64,000 nucleotides of DNA from Spinacia oleracea (lineage: Eukaryota; Streptophyta; Magnoliopsida; Caryophyllales; Amaranthaceae), in NCBI RefSeq assembly GCF_020520425.1, contig NC_079489.1:94468810-94532809 (forward strand). The letters are read 5' to 3'. The notes beneath the pieces were generated by a model. It was not told where the DNA came from, did no database searches, and saw only the letters and a list, made by a program, of their open reading frames with translations. This document shows, piece by piece, positions 57,560 to 64,000 of this stretch; position 1 is the stretch's first letter, and each line of letters starts with the position of its first letter. Position numbers and translations under genes: made by a program.

Positions 57560-58130
57560 AACACCCTACGCATCGCACGCCCATGGGCCACACGCACACA
57601 GCCATCGCTGGCCATGTGCGCGCAGCCCATGCGCTCGTCGCATAGCTGCTGCATCTACCCATCGCAAGCCATCGCACAAGTTGGTGCTCGTTGCGCGCGC
57701 GCCAGCGCTCGATGCACGCGAGCCATCGCTCGCTGTGCGCGCTCGCCAGCGCTCGCTGCGCGCGCTCCAGCGCTCGATGCACGCGAGCCATCGCTCGCTG
57801 TGCGCGAGCCATCGCTCGCTGTGCGCGAGCAATTGCTCGCTGCTCGCGATCGACGCTGGGCGCAGCGCTCGTGGCACGCGAGCTTGCGCTCGCTGCGCGC
57901 GAGGCTGCGCGCGCTTGCGCGAGGCAGTGCGCGTTGTGGCGCAGCTCGCTTGCTGCCCACACGCGACTGCCGTGCCTTGCCTTCGCCCATGCCCATTCGT
58001 CCATAGCTCGTGGCCCACGACACAAGGCAGGGCTGCTGCCTTGTGCTCGTGCACCATGCCCTTGCTCATTGCATTCGTGCCGCACGGGCGACGAGCTCCC
58101 TTGCTCGTCGTCGCATGCCCGCACTATACA
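57560..58130. repeat. C+G-rich GCTCGCTGYGCGCGAGCCATC array in the copia leader
   Basis: Irregular tandem copies of CGAGCCATCGCTCGCTGTGCG and relatives. Many are self-complementary (CGCTCG/CGAGCG). Composition is strikingly different from the AT-rich surroundings. It produces long overlapping frames on both strands with no family motif. A similar C+G-rich block is in each LTR (50400-50620, 59430-59640), so the array may derive from LTR sequence. Confidence 0.75.
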
Positions 58131-58903
58131 ACACCCCTTAAGGGTAACACGTAGCGTCCATTGCTTTGTGCGTGCAAGTTATATGAACGAATCGCATAAA
58201 ATTTAAAAATTTATATTTAAAATTAATGACAAATTAATAAATTAATATTAATTTCATAATTTTAGGGCGAAAAATCAAAAATTTATTATTCAATTGATTT
58301 CCGATTAACATGGATTCAAGTTTAGGTCATAAAAATTTAAAATTTATCATAAATTTACAATTTTTATGGTGGTTTTTAATCATAGGTATCTAATTAAATT
58401 ATAATTAATTATGAAAATCAAATTAATTCTAAATTATTCTAATTTTCAACAAATTAATCATAATTACAAATTAGATTGCATAATTAACAAGGCTAGGCAT
58501 TCAAACTTGTTAAACATATACAGTAGGTCAATCAAAAATTCAAGATTTATCAACAAGAATCGCAAATATTTAACTTAACATCTTAAATTTACGAAATTTT
58601 GCATTCGAAAAACTAAAACTTTCGAAAAGTCATAGTTAGGCTTCGAATTTGAGAATTCTGGGTTCGGCAGAAAATTATTATTTTTGTCAAAATTTTAGAA
58701 TGCCTTTTACATGCGGAATTGACACAAAAATCACTCGATTTGGATGAGTAACGAAGAAACTGCCGAAAAACTGCGTACGTATAATTAAATAAACGCAATT
58801 TGCAATTAATTAACAATTACGAAAATTAATCACCCCTTTTAATTCTTGCAAATTTGTAATATTTAACCATGTTCATGCAATTTAGATTATGAAAATAATA
58901 AGA

Positions 58904-58917
58904 GGCTCGTGATACCA
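58904..58917 (-). promoter_or_regulatory. Copia primer binding site
   Basis: Minus-strand TGGTATCACGAGCC begins one base after the 5' LTR. It matches the usual copia initiator-tRNA-Met site TGGTATCAGAGC with a one-base insertion. Confidence 0.7.
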
Positions 58918-58918
58918 C

Positions 58919-60305
58919 TGTTAGGTTATGATACATATGACAATTCATAAATCATGCGGAAAAACCATTTAGCCAGGAATACATATTATTTACACATAAT
59001 CATATAGCATAGTTTAGATGCATACTCTTTGTTGCGTGCCTTCCCTAGCTGCGCCCGAACCGAACAAGAACAAGTCTTTAGGACTCCAAGTGTCGTCCCT
59101 CCGTAGATAGTCCACAGCACGTCCGGATCCGCCTTAAGATTGACCAACTAGAATCGCCCTTAAGGTACTAAAGATTTTCGGCACTTTTAGTCAAGGAATG
59201 TGTCTGAATTTTCTGTCAAAAACTCACTTTGAATACTTGAATAATCTATGAAAATATGTGACCCTAGGCACCTATTTATAGAGTTATGGAAATGGTTTTG
59301 GAATCCTATTAGGATACTAATTTATTTAATTATAACCCTACTAGGACTCTAATTAAATAATCATTATCTAATAGTTTTAGGATTTAATCACACTTCGAAT
59401 CCCGATTACTTCAGGATTCCCGCACAAGCATTGCACGAGTACCGTACACCCGCGCAAGCCTTGCGGCCCACGCTAGGCGCACAGCGCTCGGCCCACTGCT
59501 GTGCTCTCGCGCGCGCGCCCAAGGCTTTGGCTGGGCCTGGCCTTGCGCTGGGCCTGGTCGAGGCTTGGCGTGCGATGGTGTGCGTTGGCTCGCTGGGCGA
59601 CGGCCTGGCTTCGTGCTGGGCCTTCGTCTAGCGGGCCTCGTCCGATGCTAATTCGTACGATACGCTTCCGATTAAATTCCCGATTCCGGAATTCATTTCC
59701 GATACGAACAATATTTAATATTTCCGATTCCGGAATCAATTTCCGTTTCGAACAAATATTTAATATTTCCGTTTCCGGAATTATTTTCCGATTCCGATAA
59801 TATTTCCGATTCTGACAATATTTCCGTTTCCGGCAATATTTCCGATTCTGGCAATATTTCCATTTCCGATAATATTTTCCGATACGTACCATGTTTCCGT
59901 TTCCGTTTCCGGCAACATCTACGACTTGGATAATATTTATATTTCCGATACGATCCATATTTCCGTTTCCGGCAATATCATCGTTTCCGGAGTATTCATT
60001 TCTTGCCTGTGACGATCTCAGCTCCCACTGAAACCAAGATCCGTCGATTCCGAATATCCATAGATGGAGTATTTAATGCCATTAAATACTTGATCCGTTT
60101 ACGTACTATTTGTGTGACCCTACGGGTTCAGTCAAGAGTAAGCTGTGGATTAATATCATTAATTCCACTTGAACTGAAGCGGCCTCTAGCTAGGCATTCA
60201 GCTCACTTGATCTCACTGAATTATTAACTTGTTAATTAATACTGAACCGCATTTATTAGACTTAACATAGAATGCATACTTGGACCAAGGGCATTATTTC
60301 CTTCA
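58919..60305 (-). repeat. 5' LTR of the copia element
   Basis: 1387 bp, about 99 percent like the 3' LTR. Includes the TTTCCG array (59655-59995). Followed by the AACAG duplication. Confidence 0.92.
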
Positions 60306-60767
60306 AACAGGACATTAATAACTTGACGCATATTGGATCATCATGAATTTTCTTGGCAACTTAATTGATTTTAGTTGAAATTTGAGAGAAGATGAATTAA
60401 ATTTCTATGATCCATGGAGTGTTTGAGAATAATAGAAGATGAAGGGTAGGTGGAAAACACAGCGGAGACAACAATAAAGATTGAAGATGATGGTTTGATT
60501 AATGATGGCGGTGGAATTCCAAAAGTTAGCCCATTGTTTATTTTATTTTTACTTTTTTTTACGGCTAATATTTTTTGGTCTAAAAGTCCAAAACTTCACA
60601 TTTTTATTTATTTCCTTTTTAAGTTATTTAAAATAATTTATAATAATCTATTTAATATAATTAAGTTATGGATGCATCATAGTTTTGGTAGCAATTTACC
60701 ACGCACGTCTGTACGGGACCAAATTGGACGAAAGTACTACGGAATATCTATCTATATTTAATACATA
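60306..60767. other. Helitron interior right of the copia insertion
   Basis: No gene is supported. The 103-residue frame at 60450-60761 is Phe/Leu/Ile-rich from AT-rich DNA. Together with 49699-49889 it would be continuous Helitron sequence once the copia is removed. Confidence 0.4.
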
Positions 60768-61142
60768 CTCCCCCTGTCTCTTTTTGTTCTTTACATTTGG
60801 TATTTTTCACGCGTTTTAACGATTAATTAATTTGCATCGAGATTCCTCAATTTTTTTTTATTTAAACAAGATAAATTACGTTTATTTATAATGTTTTCAC
60901 TTTTATCAAAATTCTGATATTGGCAAATGAGAAAAATTTAATGTCCCAATGGAAAGTGTGAGAGATTAAATGACCTAATGAATTTAATTGGTTAAAATAA
61001 TAATTGGATACAAATTTTGATTTAGAACTAAACCTAGGTAATAGATACTAAGTCATTTATGTGATAATATAAAAGAAAATGTAAAGAACATTTTGAAATA
61101 CCCAAAAATAAAAACGTAAAAAACAAAAAGAGACGGAGGGAG
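60768..61142. mobile_element. Stowaway-like MITE in the Helitron
   Basis: Ends CTCCCCCTGTCTCTTTTTGT and ACAAAAAGAGACGGAGGGAG, TA on both sides, 375 bp. GTTCTTTACAT on the left recurs inverted as ATGTAAAGAAC on the right. Confidence 0.75.
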
Positions 61143-61280
61143 TAGATATTTTCTGCCACTTCATCCACTTTAGTTATATTTAAAAAGTTTAGTGGTATAG
61201 GAAAATATATTGTATTTTTTTATTGCATTATGGAATGAAAAAATATATTGTTAGATCATTATGTTCTCAATTATTTTAAA

Positions 61281-61310
61281 CTACCGTGCATGGCACGGGT
61301 CCTAAACTAA
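61281..61310 (+). other. Helitron 3' terminus
   Basis: CTACCGTGCATGGCACGGGT followed by CCTAAACTAA and T: stem CCGTGC/GCACGG with loop ATG, then CTAA. This is the classic plant Helitron terminator. Confidence 0.75.
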
Positions 61311-61739
61311 TTTCAGAATATTTTCTAGTGGATGTCCAAGTGGCCAAATCAGTAGTACTTGGAATACAATCAGACACCACTATCTATCCACGTTTCAGGG
61401 CTTGCGCGGATACACCGTCAACTAGTTGAATGCCACAAATTTGTTTTGGCTTATGTTCCGCCAATGCCACACCAGCATTATTATTTTGTTAACATCTCGA
61501 TCAATTTCTTATTTTATTTGTCAGCGTCACTCCCATATCTATCTTCTCCTAAAAGCGCGCTACTATTTCCCTTGTGTGGCAACTCTTTAATTATCTTTTT
61601 CCGTTTTGTTAATTATCCTTTATACTCTCGGATTATTCTTGAGTGGACCTGTTCCACAATAATATTAATGTGGACCCAAAATCAATAGTTTTCTCTAATA
61701 CTTTTTTTACACTCGTACTGACCTTTATTGTTTATATAG
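61311..61739. other. Host spacer between the Helitron and the last LTR element
   Basis: No gene or repeat identified; the 109-residue frame at 61359-61688 has no motif. The bases before 61740 (TATAG) would be the target duplication of the next element; the partner lies outside the window. Confidence 0.45.
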
Positions 61740-62206
61740 TGATGTGGCAAAAAATAATTGGACATCGTGTCCCAATGATAGCTTGACACATGTCCTCCAT
61801 AAATGGCACAAATGCCCAACTTGTTTGACAGGCCCAGTCCTAAAAAGGCACCTTAAATCCCTTTATTTCAAAACGCACCAGATAAGGACACATGTTTTCA
61901 TCTCTAAAGATCAGCCAGTCATATAACTAGGGTTTTTGGACACTTCCCAAAAACCCTAGCCCTTTATATAGTCCAATTCCCAAGGTATAAGGGGCATGCA
62001 ATTCATTCCCACCAACTATAAGCTATCTCTGCTCTGCCTTCTCTCTAAAATTACTTCTCTTTCTAGCCCATACTTACTTAGGCAACGGAGGGAATATTCC
62101 TACGGGAATATTCTTGTTTTGCAGGTTGCCAGAGGTTCGTGCCATCTCATACTTGATACCTCCGAGGAACGCGTGACACGTCATCACCGTAAAAGATCCC
62201 ACAACA
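61740..62206 (+). repeat. 5' LTR of the non-autonomous element
   Basis: 467 bp, TG...CA. TTATATAGTCC near 61972 is a likely TATA box. The last 15 bases resemble the Tat LTR end (CCCACAACA). Confidence 0.88.
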
Positions 62207-62208
62207 TT

Positions 62209-62226
62209 TGGCGCCGTCTGTGGGGA
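62209..62226 (+). promoter_or_regulatory. Primer binding site of the non-autonomous element
   Basis: TGGCGCCGTCTGTGGGGA, identical to that of the 12.2-kb element at 26385. Confidence 0.7.
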
Positions 62227-62237
62227 GGTATAGTATC

Positions 62238-63308
62238 ATGGCGGAACTGCAATCTAAGGAAAGAAGCCGGAGTGCCCTTCGACGCGTCAGCAAGCTCCCA
62301 GTCAGGACGCCTAGCCTTGCTCCCAGTCAGGACGCCTTGCTCCCAGTCAGGACGCCTAGCTCCCAGTCAGTACGCCTTGCTCCCGGTCAGGACGCCTTGC
62401 TCCCAGTCAGGACGCCTTCCTCCCAGTCAGGACGCCTTGCTCCCAGTCAGGACGCCTTGCTCCAGTCAGGACGCCTAGCTCCCAGTCAGGACGCCTTGCT
62501 CCTGGTCAGGACTTGCAAGCTCCCCTCAGGACATGCAAGCTCCCCATCAGGACTTGCTCTCATCAAGGCGCCTCATCAAGACTCCTCCTCAAGGCGCCTC
62601 ATCAAGGCGCCTTATCAAGACTCCTCGTCAAGGCGCCTTATCAAGGCCTCTCATCAAGGCGCCTCATCAAGGCCTCTCATCAAGGCGCCTCATCAAGACT
62701 CCTCGTCAAGGCGCCTCATCAAGGCCTCTCATCAAGGCGCCTCATCAAGACTCCTCGTCAAGGCGCCTCATCAAGGCCTCTCATCAAGGCGCCTCATCAA
62801 GGCCTCTCATCAAGGCGCCTCATCAAGACTCCTCGTCAAGGCGCCTCATCAAGGCCTCTCATCAAGGCCTCTCATCAAGGCGCCTCATCAAGACTCCTCG
62901 TCAAGGCGCCTCATCAAGGCCTCTCATCAAGGCGCCTCATCAAGGCCTCTCATCCAGGCGCCTCATCAAGTCCCCTCGTCAAGACTTCTCATCAGGACTC
63001 CCAAGCTCCCCATTAGGACTTGCAAGCTCCCCATCAGGACTCCTCGACGGGACTTCTCGTCAGGACCCCTTGTCAGAACCTATAAAACCGAACGGCTTAC
63101 TAAACGCCTACAAATATCGGGACTTACTCCCTCATGGACTTGCTCCCCATCGGGACTTGCTCCTCGTCAAGGCGCCTCATCAAGACGCCTTGTCAAAACT
63201 CCTTGTCAGGACTTGCAAGCTCCCCTCAAGACTTGCAAGCTCCCCATCGAACTTACTCCCTCATGGACTTGCTCCCCATCGGGACTTGCTCCCATCATGA
63301 CTCAATAA
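62238..63308 (+). CDS. Repetitive 356-aa frame in the gag position (doubtful protein)
   Basis: The ATG at 62238 follows the PBS with the same spacing as the gag start in the large element. It opens MAELQSKERSRSALRRVS. The rest is low-complexity: a 20-residue period (PVRTPSSQSGRLAPSQDALL) over 62295-62510 and a 13-residue period (SRRLIKAPHQGAS) over 62560-62990, rich in Ser, Arg, His, Pro and Gln. No gag domain. The other two forward frames are open over most of the same DNA and encode the same periods in other phases, so openness alone is not evidence for coding. It may be the remnant of a gag start feeding into non-coding repeats. Confidence 0.3.
   Translation: MAELQSKERSRSALRRVSKLPVRTPSLAPSQDALLPVRTPSSQSVRLAPGQDALLPVRTPSSQSGRLAPSQDALLQSGRLAPSQDALLLVRTCKLPSGHASSPSGLALIKAPHQDSSSRRLIKAPYQDSSSRRLIKASHQGASSRPLIKAPHQDSSSRRLIKASHQGASSRLLVKAPHQGLSSRRLIKASHQGASSRLLVKAPHQGLSSRPLIKAPHQDSSSRRLIKASHQGASSRPLIQAPHQVPSSRLLIRTPKLPIRTCKLPIRTPRRDFSSGPLVRTYKTERLTKRLQISGLTPSWTCSPSGLAPRQGASSRRLVKTPCQDLQAPLKTCKLPIELTPSWTCSPSGLAPIMTQ
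62295..62510. repeat. 20-bp tandem array CTCCCAGTCAGGACGCCTTG
   Basis: About 11 copies with little variation (CTTG/CTAG, AGTCAGG/GGTCAGG). Unit length is not a multiple of three and no frame contains a stop, so all forward frames remain open. Confidence 0.92.
62560..62990. repeat. 13-bp tandem array TCATCAAGGCGCC
   Basis: About 33 units of 13 bp in three main variants ending AAGGCGCC, AAGACTCC and AAGGCCTC, arranged in 26- and 39-bp higher-order groups. GGCGCC and AGGCCT are self-complementary. The array contains no stop in any forward frame. Confidence 0.92.
62991..63300. repeat. Degenerate GGACTTGCAAGCTCCCCATC repeats
   Basis: Diverged mixtures of GGACTTGCAAGCTCCCC and CTCATGGACTTGCTCCCCAT, including a near-exact pair at 63127-63165 and 63260-63295. 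Related to the 20-bp unit. Confidence 0.7.
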
Positions 63309-63935
63309 AGATAGTCAATCAATATCGACGCCTTCTCATAGATGGCGTCAGAAAAGACTAATCGGTTGACGGCCTAAGGAGTGGCCTAGATTAGCGCACC
63401 AAATTAGATTGATCACCTAAAACACTGGGATTACCGTCCACATATGGGCAAAAAAATTCATTTCAAAAAACCAGCATATGACTGAAAAGGGATGAATACA
63501 TAAAAAGTGCACAGAAGGCACAAAAATTCCTACATGCGCACACAACGCGAAAACCAAAATAAAGAGTGCCAAAAAGCACTAATGTTAATACAAAGCGCCG
63601 GCGCCGCGAAAACCAACAGTCAAAGAAAAGGTTAAGGACAAGGAGCGGTCAAACTACTATCCTGGACGTCCAGCTCGACGGAGGAATTCACTTCTTCCTC
63701 CACGTCTTCCTCCTCCCAATCAGGACTTGCAAGCTCCTATCATGACTTGCAAACTCCCATCATGACTCATGACTAGCCACATGTTAGAGCCCAAGTTTCT
63801 CTCTAAATGTGCCCCAAGTTGAGTCGCAACTGACAAAATGTTGCCTCCCGCCATAAGGTACTAGTTGAGTCGCTCATTAAATTTTCAAAGGTGACTTACC
63901 TTGTAAAAAAGATAAGACCCCCTTTGAGGGGCAAA
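63301..63935. other. 3' spacer of the non-autonomous element, PPT at its end
   Basis: Non-coding. GACGGCCTAAGGAGTGGCCT (63368) and GATTGATCACCT (63408) match the spacer of the 12.2-kb Tat element near 32390-32490. Ends CCCCCTTTGAGGGGCAAA before the 3' LTR. Confidence 0.65.
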
Positions 63936-64000
63936 TGATGTGGCAAAAAATAATTGGACATCGTGTCCCAATGATAGCTTGACACATGTCCTTCATAAAT
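63936..64000 (+). repeat. 3' LTR of the non-autonomous element, first 65 bp
   Basis: TGATGTGGCAAAAAATAATT onward matches 61740-61804 with one difference (CTTCAT for CTCCAT). Cut by the window end. Confidence 0.9.

Larger units (their letters stand above)
56202..58918 (-). other. Long 5' leader of the copia element
   Basis: 2.7 kb between the 5' LTR and gag without retrotransposon coding. AT-rich except for the C+G-rich array at 57560-58130. Two copies of GGTACGCAGACCATATTT-like sequence lie near 56881 and 56947. PBS at 58904-58917. Confidence 0.6.
49890..60305 (-). mobile_element. Ty1/copia retrotransposon, 10,416 bp, nearly intact
   Basis: LTRs 49890-51275 (3') and 58919-60305 (5') differ at roughly 15 positions by eye, about 1 percent. 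The 5-bp duplication AACAG is exact (49885-49889, 60306-60310). On the minus strand: LTR starting TGAAGGAAATAATGCCC, PBS TGGTATCACGAGCC, 2.7-kb leader, gag-pol, PPT. One frameshift near 54770 and one stop near 54471 break gag-pol. The gag and LTR style suggest a Tork-like lineage (inference). Fairly young. Confidence 0.93.
48983..61310 (+). mobile_element. Helitron with a copia element inside; non-autonomous
   Basis: The 5' end TCTATTACTATATACTAAAA follows A. The 3' end has the hairpin CCGTGC-ATG-GCACGG, then GTCCTAAACTAA and a T. TC start, hairpin about 10 bp before CTRR (here CTAA) and insertion between A and T are diagnostic of Helitrons. No Rep/helicase gene. Minus the 10.4-kb copia insertion it is about 1.9 kb. 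It also holds a Mutator-like MITE (49490-49698) and a Stowaway-like MITE (60768-61142). Confidence 0.75.
61740..64000 (+). mobile_element. Non-autonomous Tat-related LTR element (right end beyond window)
   Basis: 5' LTR 61740-62206 (TGATGTGGCAAAAAATAATT ... GATCCCACAACA), PBS TGGCGCCGTCTGTGGGGA at 62209, 1.73-kb interior, PPT GAGGGGCAAA, and 3' LTR from 63936, cut at 64000. The 65 visible bases of the 3' LTR differ from the 5' LTR at one position, so it is young. No protease, RT, RNase H or integrase. It shares PBS, PPT and the spacer block near 63372 with the 12.2-kb Tat element and would need such a partner to move. Confidence 0.88.

Noticed and set aside
57546-58206. Long overlapping open frames on both strands rich in Ala, Arg, Ser and His
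   Set aside because: They come from the C+G-rich repeat array, are open in most frames at once and show no protein family.
60450-60761. 103-residue frame in the Helitron as captured gene
   Set aside because: After a short polar start it is Phe/Leu/Ile-rich from AT-rich DNA, with no motif or splice structure.

Overview
This is nuclear DNA of a flowering plant, almost certainly a eudicot. The window is AT-rich and crowded with Stowaway-type MITEs, Ty3/gypsy Tat-type and Ty1/copia LTR retrotransposons, a CACTA transposon and a Helitron. The one conventional host gene is an intron-split plant S1/P1 nuclease. Placement near Amaranthaceae/Caryophyllales is only an impression from repeat style. There is no bacterial or organellar content, and I saw no tRNA, rRNA or CRISPR.

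Layout. 1-1336: 5' end of a Tat-like element on the minus strand (broken gag, PBS, LTR), continuing beyond the left edge. 1940-8665: a complete nine-exon S1/P1 nuclease gene on the minus strand. Its splice sites can be placed exactly and give a 289-residue secreted protein with all expected zinc ligands. Its introns hold at least eight MITE-like elements, some nested. 9150-15819: an old copia element (minus) split by a 5.2-kb CACTA transposon (10029-15227, TSD ATA) that carries a captured mitochondrial HSP70 3' fragment.

16239-49557: a direct tandem duplication of a unit of about 10.56 kb (unit A 16239-38998, unit B 38999-49557). The unit is a mosaic of LTR-element pieces, an AT-rich element full of ATAGTWACTAT motifs with small coding islands, MITEs and a Helitron 5' end. 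Unit A alone also carries a 12,195-bp Tat element (25860-38054) with 523-bp LTRs that I read as identical, so this insertion is later than the duplication. That element has an uninterrupted gag-pol (1920 aa) on the plus strand. On the minus strand it has a separate antisense gene whose exons join to an uninterrupted 776-aa protein. This antisense gene has its own TATA box and an ATG-free 5' leader with a predicted intron. Its protein begins M-ARTKQTA, matching the first seven residues of mature histone H3. I regard this as the most interesting object in the window.

48983-61310: a Helitron (5' TC, 3' hairpin plus CTAA) holding a 10.4-kb copia element (49890-60305, TSD AACAG, two 1.39-kb LTRs). 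Its gag-pol has one frameshift and one stop. 61740-64000: a short non-autonomous Tat relative without pol. Its body is two tandem arrays (20-bp and 13-bp units) that are open in all three forward frames. It shares PBS, PPT and a spacer block with the 12-kb Tat element.

Order of events from nesting: S1 nuclease gene with MITEs; old copia, then CACTA into it; a composite block built from Tat, copia, AT-rich and MITE insertions and a Helitron; tandem duplication; then the recent Tat insertion into unit A. The copia insertion in the Helitron lies outside the duplicated part, so it cannot be ordered against the duplication.
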